Shown: in pieces, positions 1-9,238 of the stretch
How positions within the stretch are numbered: the first letter of the stretch is position 1
How the letters are laid out: the number at the start of each line of letters is the position of its first letter
Assembly (NCBI GenBank): GCA_965243415.1
Contig: OZ251549.1
Span: forward strand, 4,278,001 to 4,342,000
Length of the DNA stretch: 64,000 nt
Direction: 5' to 3'
DNA from: G965204755 sp965243415
GTDB taxonomy: Bacteria; Acidobacteriota; Vicinamibacteria; Marinacidobacterales; Marinacidobacteraceae
Translations under genes and position numbers: made by a program
The notes under the pieces: model-generated
Databases searched by the model: none
Told to the model about the DNA's origin: nothing
What the model saw: the letters and a program-made list of their open reading frames with translations, nothing else

Positions 1-951
1 GGCCGCCGTCCGGGACAGACGGAGGCCGGCGCAACTCACCGCGGCAGCCAGCGCGAAGAGCCAGCCCCCGGCGCGCAGCAACGCCAACAGGGGCCGGACA
101 CCCGCGGTTCGCGCTTCGCCGATGGGCTCGACGATCACGCGGGCGCCCGCGTCCCACCGCAGAGAGAACGCCGTCTCGGTATTCCGCAGGATCGTCGAGA
201 CTTCCGCGGCCGCCTCCGCCGGCGAACGGCCCGGGGCCAGCCGACCGATCGCCGAGTACCAGGCGATGGGGCGCCCGATTTCGCCGCCTCCCGGCGCCGG
301 CCGGCGCATCGGCATCCAGAGCGAAGTCGAAGGCGCCGGGAAGAAGAACGCCGGGGGCATGACGCCGAGGACTCGCACCGGGGCGCCGTCGAGAACGATC
401 TCGCTGTCTACCACCTCGGGGGACGCGGCGAACGCCGAGGACCAGAAGGAGTGGGAGAGGAGAGCCACCGGCTGGCCGATCCGGGAGAGCCGGGTCGTTC
501 CGGTCGCCCCGCGGGCCGGGGCCACATGGTCCTCGGGTGCGAAGGAGCGCCCGAGCGCGGGCGCTGTCCCCAGCATGTCGAGGAAACCTTCGCCGAGAAC
601 GCCGACGGAGTACGAACGGCGTCCGGTGCGGTCGCCGGGTACGACTTCGGCGAACGAGTGCGAGCCGATCCAGGAGAACGAAGCGGACTGGCGGCGGAGA
701 GCCGCGATCTCCTCGTCGTTCAGCCCGCTGGAGCGCCGCGCTCCGGCGCCCGCCGGACTCGTCGGTACGACGCGGACTTCGACGACTTCCTGCGGCGAAC
801 GGTACGGCCATGACCGCTCCACGACGGAATCCCACACCGCCACGACCGACAGGTCCGCCGTGATGGCCGCCGCCAGCACGACCAGCACGGCAACGGTGTT
901 CCCGCCGGCCCGAAGGAGCCCGCGCGCCTCGACCCGCACCGATACCCGCAT
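1..951 (-). CDS. MacB/ADOP-type ABC transporter permease, N-terminal part
   Basis: This reading frame starts at an ATG at 951, just after an in-frame TGA, and is open to the left edge of the window (317 codons visible). The first ~35 residues form a membrane segment. A long extracytoplasmic MacB_PCD-like domain follows, with the family phrases GVMPP, LWMPM and IGRLAPGRSPAEA, and the visible part ends entering a second membrane segment near residue 290. This is the layout of the acidobacterial 'ADOP' permeases, which resemble MacB but usually have no ATPase gene beside them. A substrate cannot be assigned. The C-terminal half lies outside the window. A second permease of the family lies at 24435-26852. 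The plus-strand ORF over the same bases is its shadow. Confidence 0.8.
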   Translation of the reverse strand, partial: MRVSVRVEARGLLRAGGNTVAVLVVLAAAITADLSVVAVWDSVVERSWPYRSPQEVVEVRVVPTSPAGAGARRSSGLNDEEIAALRRQSASFSWIGSHSFAEVVPGDRTGRRSYSVGVLGEGFLDMLGTAPALGRSFAPEDHVAPARGATGTTRLSRIGQPVALLSHSFWSSAFAASPEVVDSEIVLDGAPVRVLGVMPPAFFFPAPSTSLWMPMRRPAPGGGEIGRPIAWYSAIGRLAPGRSPAEAAAEVSTILRNTETAFSLRWDAGARVIVEPIGEARTAGVRPLLALLRAGGWLFALAAAVSCAGLRLSRTAA

Positions 952-1316
952 CTTCCCGGGTCACGCCATGGACCAGTCGCGCCCCGGCCTCACCCGGCGC
1001 GCGGCCGAACCTGTCGAGACAAGGCGCCCTTCGTCGGAGTCATCGGGTGCTGCCTCGACCCGTGGCGCAGATTGATCGGCAGCGCCGACCGAAGCCGACT
1101 CGGCGTGCGGCAGTGTCCCCGGACCGGGGCCACCGGTCGACACCGACGAGCGCAGCGACGGGTCAGGAGATTCCCGGGTTCGCCAGTACACGGGGAGGCA
1201 GATCCCGGCGAAGCACTGCGTCACCGAGACGGATGTTCCACCTTCCGGGACCTCGGTGGACCGAGGAATTCGCGATCTCGGAGGGTCTGGATCGTGGTTC
1301 GCGGCACACATGGAGT

Positions 1317-1328
1317 TGCAGTACTGCA
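1317..1328. promoter_or_regulatory. Perfect 12-bp palindrome, possible operator
   Basis: The sequence TGCAGTACTGCA reads the same on both strands and sits in the divergent intergenic region, 366 bp upstream of the permease start. ADOP permeases are often found with PadR-type repressors, which bind palindromes, but no padR gene is in the window. A regulatory role is inference only. Confidence 0.3.
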
Positions 1329-1602
1329 TCTTTAGTCAGGTTCCGGCCGATTCAACAAGGGGGGTGGCGAAAAAAGTCGACAACCATCTCGTCCGAGACC
1401 CGTCCGGCGCCCTTTCCCGGACTCGGGCACCCGGTTCCCTCTTCCCGGAGGCGACCCAAGACAGTCGGCACTGTCGGGGCAGGCAACGGCATCGAATGCC
1501 GCGAGCAGGGACGCCCCGGACCGCTGACCGGGAAGGCGACGCCCGATCCGCGCCCTGGCGATGCCTGCAAGTCATTGATTCTAAATGTGTTTATCCAAAT
1601 AT

Positions 1603-1639
1603 TTGACTTTTTCGGGGGGGGGGGGGGGGGGGGTAGCGT
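1603..1639 (+). promoter_or_regulatory. Promoter-like region interrupted by a 20-bp poly-G tract
   Basis: A -35-like TTGACT (1603-1608) is followed by TTTTC, an uninterrupted run of 20 G (1614-1633) and TAGCGT (1634-1639), a weak -10. The 25-nt spacer is too long for sigma-70; losing about eight G would give the usual 17. The tract ends about 70 bp before the CsgG-like start. An alternative is that a promoter further up (TTGATT near 1576) is used and the G run lies in the leader. The length seen may also be an assembly estimate. Confidence 0.4.
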
Positions 1640-1657
1640 TTTTGGATCTTTTCCGGC

Positions 1658-1672
1658 GGCCCGGAGCGGGCC
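1658..1672 (+). other. Leader hairpin before the CsgG-like gene
   Basis: GGCCCG-GAG-CGGGCC forms a perfect 6-bp stem with a 3-nt loop, 14 bp ahead of the Shine-Dalgarno GAGGAGGG (about 1687-1694). It would be transcribed in the leader and could affect translation or mRNA stability. Function is not known. Confidence 0.35.
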
Positions 1673-1701
1673 ACTCGCGTCCTTCTGAGGAGGGCCAGAA
1701 C

Positions 1702-2688
1702 ATGATCTTTACACCGCACCGCAGCACTCGCGGAGGCTCGATCGCGGGCTTCGTCGGGCTCATCCTTTTCGGGTTCGGGCTCTTCGTCAGCTCCACGGCA
1801 CTGGCCCAGAACGCGGCCCCGGAGCGCATCCGCATCGGGGTCGGCAACATCGAGTTCCGGGCTCCCGACTCCGACCGGAACAAGATGTACTCCGCCTTCG
1901 GCGGCGGCGTCAGGGAGGACACCAGAGCCTTCATCGACATGCTCACGACCGCTCTCGTCAAGACCCAGAAGTTCGATGTCATCGAGCGGGACCGGATGGA
2001 AGAGATCCTGAAGGAACAGGGCATGGGAAGTTTCGGCATCACCTCCGACGGCTACGACCAGTTGAACCTGACGGGCCTCGACTATGTCGTCATCGGCGCC
2101 ATCACGCAGTACGGCATCACCGAGGAAGGGGCTTCGTTCGGCGGGTTCGGCACGGCCAAGAAGAAAGCCAACATGGCGGTGGATGTTCGGATTCTCGATG
2201 TCGAGAACGGAACCGCGGCCCTCGCCGAGAGCGTCGCCGTGGAAGCCGACGGATCGAGGGCGTTCGCCGTCGAAGGGGTAGGCGGCCGAGTGAAGGACGA
2301 TGCCGCCCAACTGCTCGGAAACGTGATGAGGCTGGCCGCAAGAGACATCACCTTCACGGTCGTTTCGAGTGTCTATCCGATCCGGGTCGCCACCAAGGCC
2401 GCGAGCGGCGAAATCATCCTGAACTACGGTGACGGCCTGCTGCAGGACGGTGACACGCTGCACATCTTCTCGGAGGGGGAGTCGTTCACGGATCCGGCAA
2501 CGGGTGAGGTTCTCGGCAGTGAGGAAGAACTCGTAGCCCGCGTGTCGGTCACCAGCGCAGAGAGCAGGTTCTCCAAGGCATCGCTCGTCGCCGAATACTC
2601 CCCGGTCGAGGCCGGCATGATCGCCAAAGTGGTCGCCGTGGACCCGGAGGAGGCGAAGAAGAGTCGGGGCCGAAGACTGCGCCGCTGA
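1702..2688 (+). CDS. CsgG/FlgO-like secreted protein
   Basis: Predicted 328-residue exported protein. ATG 1702 is preferred over an in-frame start at 1585 because a strong GAGGAGGG lies just upstream, the first ~36 residues form a clear signal peptide ending STALAQ, and the longer version would read the poly-G tract as a glycine run. The mature part resembles the CsgG/curli-assembly superfamily: a nucleotide-fold-like segment with FDVIERDRMEEILKEQ and LDYVVIGAITQYG at about residues 90-140, a VDVRILDVENG strand, and a C-terminal half with a FlgT-like beta domain. CsgG itself is an outer-membrane pore, but this protein has no lipobox cysteine, so a soluble periplasmic role is possible. No curli genes are nearby. 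A hairpin follows the stop. Confidence 0.75.
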   Translation: MIFTPHRSTRGGSIAGFVGLILFGFGLFVSSTALAQNAAPERIRIGVGNIEFRAPDSDRNKMYSAFGGGVREDTRAFIDMLTTALVKTQKFDVIERDRMEEILKEQGMGSFGITSDGYDQLNLTGLDYVVIGAITQYGITEEGASFGGFGTAKKKANMAVDVRILDVENGTAALAESVAVEADGSRAFAVEGVGGRVKDDAAQLLGNVMRLAARDITFTVVSSVYPIRVATKAASGEIILNYGDGLLQDGDTLHIFSEGESFTDPATGEVLGSEEELVARVSVTSAESRFSKASLVAEYSPVEAGMIAKVVAVDPEEAKKSRGRRLRR

Positions 2689-2698
2689 ATCGGGCGCT

Positions 2699-2729
2699 CC
2701 GGGGCCGCTGACAGCGCGGGCGGCCCCGG
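2699..2729. terminator. Hairpin between convergent genes
   Basis: A perfect 10-bp inverted repeat (CCGGGGCCGC / GCGGCCCCGG) with an 11-nt loop lies 10 bp after the CsgG-like stop and 40 bp before the convergent regulator stop. It could terminate both transcripts, though neither side has a T-run. Confidence 0.5.
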
Positions 2730-2768
2730 AAGCGGGCCGCCTGCCGAGCGTCGCGTCCGTAACGCCCG

Positions 2769-4172
<1,404 letters not shown>

Positions 4173-4299
4173 CCGCGGCGCCGGCCGCTCCCGCGCCCCG
4201 CCCGGCCCCCGACGGCGGCGGCGCTCGTTCCGCGCCGTCGTCCGGCCATCGGCGGCAGACCGACGGGTCGCGGCGTCACCGCCCCTGCTCCCGGACGGG

Positions 4300-5298
4300 T
4301 CAGCGTCCCCGGGAGATCACGAACCAGGTGAGCGCCTCCAGCGCCTCCCGCCAGCGCGAGGGCGGCACCGGCTCCAGCGCTTCCCGGGCGGCGGCGGCGT
4401 AGGCGGCGGCCACCCGGCGGCCCTCGTCCAGCCCGCCGCGCCGCTCCACCAGGGAGAGGATCCCGGCGCGGGTCTCGCCGGTGAGTTCCCCGCTCTCCAG
4501 CACCTCCTCGACGAGCGGGGTGGCTTCCGGCTCCCGTTCCAGCGCGTAGAGGATGGGCAGGGTCAGGTGGCCTTCCTTCAGGTCGCTGAGGACCGGTTTC
4601 CCCACTTCGTCGGCGCCCCGGGTGAAGTCGAAGAGGTCGTCCGCCACCTGGAACGCCATGCCCAGGTTCGTCCCGTAGGCGCCGAGGGCTTCCTCGACTT
4701 CCGGGGGCGCTTCCGCCACCGCCGCGCCGATGCGGCCGCAGCCCTGGAACAGGCAGGCGGTCTTGAGCCGCAGGATGTTCAGGTGCTCTTCCCGGGTGAG
4801 CCCGAGCACCCCGCCCCGCGCCATCTCCAGCAGCATCCCCTCGATCATGCGGAGCGTGAGGTCGCAGATGAGGCTGACGATCCGCTCGTTCCCCATCTGC
4901 ACCGCCAGCGACATGGAGCGGATGTAGAGGTAGTCGCCGATGAGCACCGTGAGGTCGTTGCCCAGCATCTTGTTGAGCGACTCGCGGCCCCGGCGGGTGT
5001 CGGCGGCGTCCACGATGTCGTCGTGGACCAGGGTGGCGGTGTGGATGATCTCGACCACCGCCCCGTAGGAGGCGGCCGCTTCGGAGGCGCCCCCGGCGGC
5101 GCGGGAGGCCAGGAGGAGCAGCATCGGGCGGATGCGCTTGCCGCCGCTCCGGTAGAGGTACTGGCCGGCCTGTTCCACCAACTCGAGGCGGCTGTCGGCC
5201 TGGCGGGCGAGCAGATCCTCGACCGCCCGGAGGTCGGGGGCGAGTTCCGCTTCGATGTCGGCGAGCCGGACCCCCGAGGTCGAGACGGAAGGCATCAC
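4300..5298 (-). CDS. Trans-polyprenyl diphosphate synthase (IspA/IspB family)
   Basis: A 332-residue all-alpha prenyltransferase. It would condense isopentenyl diphosphate onto an allylic diphosphate to make the side chain of quinones. The first aspartate-rich motif is DDIVD (93-97), followed by the usual DTRRG and GNDLTVLIGDYLY, and the second is DDLFD (220-224); RPM after GGKRIR (~53-59) and RLKTA (~177-181) are also family residues. The length matches long-chain synthases (octaprenyl or heptaprenyl type), but chain length cannot be read reliably from the sequence. It is 82 bp downstream of tatD and probably in the same transcript. Confidence 0.93.
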   Translation of the reverse strand: MMPSVSTSGVRLADIEAELAPDLRAVEDLLARQADSRLELVEQAGQYLYRSGGKRIRPMLLLLASRAAGGASEAAASYGAVVEIIHTATLVHDDIVDAADTRRGRESLNKMLGNDLTVLIGDYLYIRSMSLAVQMGNERIVSLICDLTLRMIEGMLLEMARGGVLGLTREEHLNILRLKTACLFQGCGRIGAAVAEAPPEVEEALGAYGTNLGMAFQVADDLFDFTRGADEVGKPVLSDLKEGHLTLPILYALEREPEATPLVEEVLESGELTGETRAGILSLVERRGGLDEGRRVAAAYAAAAREALEPVPPSRWREALEALTWFVISRGR

Positions 5299-5380
5299 TC
5301 GGAACCGCCGCCATTATCGCACCGGGCGGGCTCCCCGCCGGGCCGCCGCGCCCGCCGCCGCCGGGCGGTGCGGGCGACCG

Positions 5381-6259
5381 TCAACCGCCCCGGGTCGGGG
5401 CCGGGCCGCCCGCCGGGGAGCGGGGGCGGGCGCTTCCCCACACCGGCGCGGAACGGTCGAGGAACAGGCGGCGGAAGTTGGCGTCGGTGGCGGCTTCGAG
5501 TTCCGCGAGCGGCTCCCCGCGGACCTCGGCGAGGCGGCGGGCGGTCTCCACGACCATCGCCGGCTCGCAGCGGCGGCCCCGGTGGGGGACGGGCGCCAGG
5601 TAGGGGGAGTCGGTCTCGACCAGGAGACGGTCCCGGGGGACCAGCCGGGCGGTGCGGCGGAGGTCTTCGGCGTTCCGGAAAGTGAGGATGCCGGAGAAAG
5701 ACACGAAGAAGCCGCGTTCCAGCGCCGCCCGGCAGAGGGCCTCGCCGGCGGTGAAGCAGTGGAGGACCGCGCCGCACTGGTCGAGGCGCTCCTCGTCGGC
5801 GATGGTGAGGAAGTCGTCCTCGGCGTCCCGGTGGTGGACGGATACCGGCAGCCCGAGGCGGCGGGCGACGCGGATCTGGCGGCGGAAGACCTCGCGCTGG
5901 ACTTCCCGCGGGCTGTGGTCGTAGTGGTAGTCGAGGCCGATCTCGCCGACGGCGACGAGGCGGGGGCGGCGGGTGAGTTCGGCCAGTTTCTGCTTGCCGC
6001 CGAAGTCGTCGAATCCGGCGGCCTCGTGGGGGTGGCAGCCGATGGTGGTGTAGAGCTGCGGCAGGGCCGGGTCGGAGTGCGGGGCGCCGTCCGGGTGCAG
6101 TTCGTCCACCAGGGCGAAGGTGCGGCGCCAGGACTCCTCGGCGTCCATCATGCCGATGGACACCACGGTCTCCACGCCGGCGGCGCGGGCGCGGCGGAGC
6201 GCGTCCTTCCGGTCGGGGTCGAACGCCGCCGTGTCCAGGTGGGCGTGGGAGTCGGTCAT
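5381..6259 (-). CDS. tatD: TatD-family metal-dependent hydrolase / DNase
   Basis: This 292-residue TIM-barrel protein starts MTDSHAHLDT, giving the HxH metal pair H5/H7. Further metal ligands are in VGEIGLDYHYD, SVHHRDAEDD, HCFTAG and VETDSPYLAP, all in family order, so the active site appears intact. TatD proteins have 3'-5' DNase activity linked to DNA repair; the family also includes other phosphoester hydrolases. Length is slightly above the usual 255-265 because of a proline/arginine-rich tail after about residue 265. It lies 69 bp after larC and 82 bp before the polyprenyl synthase on the same strand. Confidence 0.93.
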   Translation of the reverse strand: MTDSHAHLDTAAFDPDRKDALRRARAAGVETVVSIGMMDAEESWRRTFALVDELHPDGAPHSDPALPQLYTTIGCHPHEAAGFDDFGGKQKLAELTRRPRLVAVGEIGLDYHYDHSPREVQREVFRRQIRVARRLGLPVSVHHRDAEDDFLTIADEERLDQCGAVLHCFTAGEALCRAALERGFFVSFSGILTFRNAEDLRRTARLVPRDRLLVETDSPYLAPVPHRGRRCEPAMVVETARRLAEVRGEPLAELEAATDANFRRLFLDRSAPVWGSARPRSPAGGPAPTRGG

Positions 6260-6328
6260 CGGCCGGGAGGCGCCGGGCGCGGCGACCGGGGCGGGCCGGC
6301 TCCGGCGGGGTTCACGGTTCGGCCGGTT

Positions 6329-7534
6329 TCACTCGGCGGGCGGGCCGTCGTTGGGAAGGAAGGCCGCGAACGCTTCCCGGTAGATCTCCTTGAGCGGGAC
6401 GCCGGTGGTTTCGGCGAGCCGGCGGCAGTCCTCGAACTCCGGCGCCCGGTTCACCACCCTCCCGTCGGCGAGCCCCAGTTTCAGGCCCACTTCGCCCCAC
6501 GGGGTGCGCACCCGGACCAGGCGGCGCTCCCGGACCTCGCGGCTGGCTTCGGTGATCCGCACGCCGAGCGTGGTGCTCTCCGCGAACAGCGCCGCCACCA
6601 CCGCCTCCCGGCGCTCCGGCCCGGCGAGCGCGGTCACCGAGACTCCGGGGCGGCCCTTCTTCATGACCACCGGGGTGAGGAAGGCGTCCCGGGCCCCGGC
6701 GGCTAGGAGCCGCTCGACCAGGTGCGGCGCGATCTCCGGCGGGAGGTCGTCGAGCGTGGCTTCGACGATGAGCAGCGGCTCGGTCTCTCCGGTTCCGGCG
6801 GCGTCGGTGGCCCCGGCGTCGGGCGCGCTGCCGAGCACGAGGCGGAGGGCGTTGGGCCGGCCCTGCTTCGGGTCGGCGCTCCCGAGGCCGTAGCCGACGC
6901 GCTCCGGGGTGAATTCCGGCCAGCCGGTGAAGTCGTCGGCCAGCGCCGTCAGCGCCGCGCCGGTGGGGGTCGTCCGCTCGAACCCGGCGCCGTCGGAGAA
7001 GGTGGGGACGCCGCGCAGGAGGAGCGCGGTCGCCGGGGCCGGAATCGCCAGGAGACCGTGTTCCGCCTCCACCGAACCGCTGCCCACATTCACCGCCGAC
7101 CCGACCACCCGGTCCGGGGTCAGGTGCGCCACGCCGTCCGCCGCTCCGGCGAGGTCCACCAGCGTGTCCAGCGAGCCGAGTTCGTGGAGGTGCACCGCCT
7201 CGGCGGATTTGCCGTGGATCTGCCCCTCGGCCTCGAAGATCCGCCGGAGGAGGCCGGCCGCCGTGTCCCGGGTGTCGCCGGCGAGGGCGCTCCGGTCGAG
7301 CACGGTGAGGAACTCGGCGAGGTGGCGATGCCCCCGGTCGTCCGGGGCGTTGACGGTGACCGCCTTGCCCCGGAAACCGCCGCGCGAACCCTCGGCGACG
7401 GTGACCGACACCGGGGCGCCGAAGGAGGCGACGACTTCCCGCAGGCGCTCTTCGGGGTAGCCGAGGTCGAGGAGTCCGCCGAGGAACATGTCGCCGGACA
7501 GGCCGGCGGAGCCGTCCACGAACAGGATGCGCAA
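6329..7534 (-). CDS. larC: LarC-type nickel insertion protein
   Basis: A 401-residue DUF111 protein. LarC inserts nickel into pyridinium-3,5-bisthiocarboxylic acid mononucleotide, in a CTP-dependent reaction, to make the nickel-pincer cofactor of lactate racemase and related enzymes. Family marks are the N-terminus MRILFVDGSAGLSGDMFLG, VHLHELGSLDTLVDL (~117-131), VNVGSG, FERTTPTGAAL, and EATLDDLPPE (~257-266). In Lactiplantibacillus the protein is made from two frames by ribosomal slippage; here it is one continuous frame. No larA, larB or larE is in the window. It is the first gene of the minus-strand cluster and is divergent from fur. Confidence 0.92.
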   Translation of the reverse strand: MRILFVDGSAGLSGDMFLGGLLDLGYPEERLREVVASFGAPVSVTVAEGSRGGFRGKAVTVNAPDDRGHRHLAEFLTVLDRSALAGDTRDTAAGLLRRIFEAEGQIHGKSAEAVHLHELGSLDTLVDLAGAADGVAHLTPDRVVGSAVNVGSGSVEAEHGLLAIPAPATALLLRGVPTFSDGAGFERTTPTGAALTALADDFTGWPEFTPERVGYGLGSADPKQGRPNALRLVLGSAPDAGATDAAGTGETEPLLIVEATLDDLPPEIAPHLVERLLAAGARDAFLTPVVMKKGRPGVSVTALAGPERREAVVAALFAESTTLGVRITEASREVRERRLVRVRTPWGEVGLKLGLADGRVVNRAPEFEDCRRLAETTGVPLKEIYREAFAAFLPNDGPPAE

Positions 7535-7744
7535 GAGCGGCGGATTCTAGGCTCCGCCCGGCCGGGAGGCACCGGCTGCAGCGCGGGTCGTCCGGCGACG
7601 GAGCGGCGGGGTCCGGGATGGCGGGAGCGGGAGGCGCCCGACGCTCTCCGGGGTCGCCGGCGGAGGTGCGGGGATAATCCCCGGGGTCCGACGATCCCGC
7701 CGCGACCGGATGGTGGCGCGCGGGTCGTTCGGCGCCGCTGCTCC

Positions 7745-8233
7745 GTGCCTCCCGAGACGACCTCCGCCCCCGCGGCGTCGGCGGGGGCCACCCGGGAGGA
7801 GGCGTTCGAGCGGCTGCGGGCCTTCTCCCAGGAGAACGGGCTCAAGAAGTCGCGGCAGCGGGAACTCATCCTGGAGCGGTTCCTCGGCATGGGCGGGCAT
7901 GTCTCCGCCGACGACCTGCACGCCGAGGTGCGGGCGGCGGACGCAGCGGTGGGCCGCACCACGGTGTACCGGGCGCTGCGGCTGTTCTGCGAGGCCGGGA
8001 TCGCCTCCTCCATCGATTTGAAGGACGGGCTGACCCGCTTCGAGCCGGAGTTGTCGCGGGCGCACCACGACCACCTGGTGTGCATCGAGTGCGGACGGAT
8101 CGACGAGTTCCTGTCCCCGGAGATCGAGACCCGGCAGGACGAGGTGGCGGCGGAGTACGGCTACCGGCTGGTTTCGCACCGGCATCAGTTGTACGGCGTC
8201 TGCCCCGCCTGCCGGAACGCGGCGGACGACTGA
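7745..8233 (+). CDS. fur: Fur-family metal-responsive repressor
   Basis: A 162-residue Fur protein. The winged-helix DNA-binding domain occupies about residues 17-100 (RTTVYRALRLF at 71-81 is the recognition helix region). The dimerisation domain has the metal site HHDHLVC (107-113) and two zinc pairs, CIEC (113-116) and CPAC (153-156). The frame is open far upstream, but similarity begins near residue 17, so the GTG at 7745 is the most plausible start; this is uncertain by a few codons. It is divergent from larC with 210 bp between them. Which metal it senses (iron, zinc, or peroxide as in PerR) cannot be decided. Confidence 0.88.
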   Translation: MPPETTSAPAASAGATREEAFERLRAFSQENGLKKSRQRELILERFLGMGGHVSADDLHAEVRAADAAVGRTTVYRALRLFCEAGIASSIDLKDGLTRFEPELSRAHHDHLVCIECGRIDEFLSPEIETRQDEVAAEYGYRLVSHRHQLYGVCPACRNAADD

Positions 8234-8396
8234 CCGGCGGCGCCTCGACCCCGCGGGGCGACGGGGCTGTCGGGTTCGGGGCCGGTCGGCGTCACTGCCC
8301 GGCGCCGGTCTCCCGGGGTTCGGGGCGGCGCGGTCTGGGCGGTGCGGAGGACGGAGGCGTCGTCCCGCCGGCCGGGTCCGCGCTACGGTTCCGCGC

Positions 8397-8505
8397 GGCG
8401 CACGCGACACGGTGACACTCTCCCAGCCGTAGCCGACCCCTTCGGGGGTGAGCGCGATATGTGGGGTTGCCGGCTTCGGCCGGAAGGGAGGCCCCACCGT
8501 GCGCC
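8397..8505 (+). ncRNA. Structured repeat RNA candidate, copy 1
   Basis: First of five ~110-nt units. It is bounded by the inverted ends GGCGCACG and CGTGCGCC. Inside are a CCCC-TTCG-GGGG hairpin, an outer GTGGGG/CCCCAC stem and an inner CCGGC-TTCG-GCCGG stem. A CTCCC element in the 5' part can pair with GGGAG inside the outer stem. TACGGT at 8384-8389, preceded by GC, lies 7 nt before the first base. Strand is inferred from that box. No known RNA family was recognised. Confidence 0.6.
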
Positions 8506-8558
8506 GCCGCGTCTCCCCGAGCGATCACGATCCGGGGCGCCGCGCTACCGTCCACGCC

Positions 8559-8667
8559 GGCGCACGCGACACGGTGAAATTCTCCCTGCCGTAGCCGGCC
8601 CCTTCGGGGGTCTGAGTGCTATGTGGGGTTGCCGGCTTCGGCCGGAAGGGAGGCCCCACCGTGCGCC
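8559..8667 (+). ncRNA. Structured repeat RNA candidate, copy 2
   Basis: Nearly identical to copy 1, including about 50 bp of downstream flank, so copies 1 and 2 look like a recent 162-bp tandem duplication. The -10-like TACCGT is at 8546-8551, again 7 nt before GGCGCACG. Elements: CTCCCT 8582-8587, hairpin about 8599-8610, GTGGGG 8623-8628, CCGGC 8632-8636 with GCCGG 8641-8645, GGGAG 8648-8652, CCCCAC 8654-8659, CGTGCGCC 8660-8667. Confidence 0.6.
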
Positions 8668-8720
8668 GCCGCGTCTCCCCGAGCGATCACGATCCGGGGT
8701 GCCGCGCTACCGTCCACTCT

Positions 8721-8828
8721 GGCGCACGCGACACGGTGAAATTCTCCCTGCCGTAGCCGCCCCTCCGGGGGTCAGCGCGTTTTGTGGGGTTGCCGGCCTC
8801 GGCCGGACGGGAGGCCCCACCGTGCGCC
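8721..8828 (+). ncRNA. Structured repeat RNA candidate, copy 3
   Basis: It has the same element order as copies 1-2 and the -10-like TACCGT at 8708-8713, 7 nt upstream. The first hairpin reads CCCC-TCC-GGGGG and the inner stem loop is CTCG instead of TTCG, so loops vary while stems hold. The CTCCC/GGGAG pair is kept. Confidence 0.6.
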
Positions 8829-8958
8829 GCAGCGCTTCCCGGACAACGGGATCGCGGGTTCACGCTCGACCGGCGCCTCACCCGGGGTCTCCCATCCCTC
8901 GATCCGGCCACCCACGGCGGAGATGGCGCCGACCGACCCGCTCGGCTACGGTTCCACC

Positions 8959-9070
8959 GGGGCACGCGACACGGTGATATTCCGCGGGCCGTAGCCGGCC
9001 CCCTCCAGGGGGTCAGAGCGTTATGTGGGGTTGCCGAGCGTCGCTCGGATCGCGGGCCCCACCGTGCGCC
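8959..9070 (+). ncRNA. Structured repeat RNA candidate, copy 4
   Basis: A diverged 112-nt copy. The inner stem is now CCGAGC-GTC-GCTCGG, and the long-range pair is CCGCG with CGCGG instead of CTCCC with GGGAG. The GTGGGG/CCCCAC stem and the GCCGTAGCC block are unchanged. The left end has one mismatch (GGGGCACG). TACGGT at 8947-8952 lies 6 nt upstream. Confidence 0.58.
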
Positions 9071-9238
9071 GACCGGTTCCTCGACCACCTTCCCGGAACG
9101 CCGAATCGGCGCCCTGCCTGCCCGTCCGCCCGCTCGCTTGGCGGGTCGTTCTCCGAGCCGCCTTCGGCAGACCCACGGCAGACTGGCAGACTGGTTGAGG
9201 CCGCGGCCCGAAGCACGGTCCCTGCTATGCTCCCCGGT

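Larger units (their letters stand above)
952..1701. other. 750-bp intergenic region without a recognisable gene
   Basis: No reading frame here resembles a known protein; the ORFs are short, arginine- or proline-rich and mutually overlapping, as expected by chance at this GC content. The region is less GC-rich from about 1310 onward. It contains a perfect 12-bp palindrome at 1317-1328, an ACAGT/ACTGT inverted repeat near 1471-1484, an AT-rich stretch at 1570-1612 and the poly-G tract described separately. It separates the divergent permease (minus) and CsgG-like gene (plus), so it probably holds both promoters. Confidence 0.6.

Noticed and set aside
122..1075. Long plus-strand ORF of 317 codons
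   Set aside because: It is antisense to the permease frame, arginine/serine-rich and unlike any family; the minus frame is clearly an ADOP permease.
961..1329. 122-codon minus-strand ORF upstream of the permease
   Set aside because: No recognisable domain, no strong ribosome binding site and composition typical of chance ORFs at this GC.
1585..1701. Start of the CsgG-like gene at 1585
   Set aside because: It would translate the poly-G tract as glycines and lies before the signal peptide; ATG 1702 has a strong Shine-Dalgarno.
6722..7744. N-terminal extension of the fur ORF
   Set aside because: Antisense to larC and unlike Fur; the GTG at 7745 fits the domain start.
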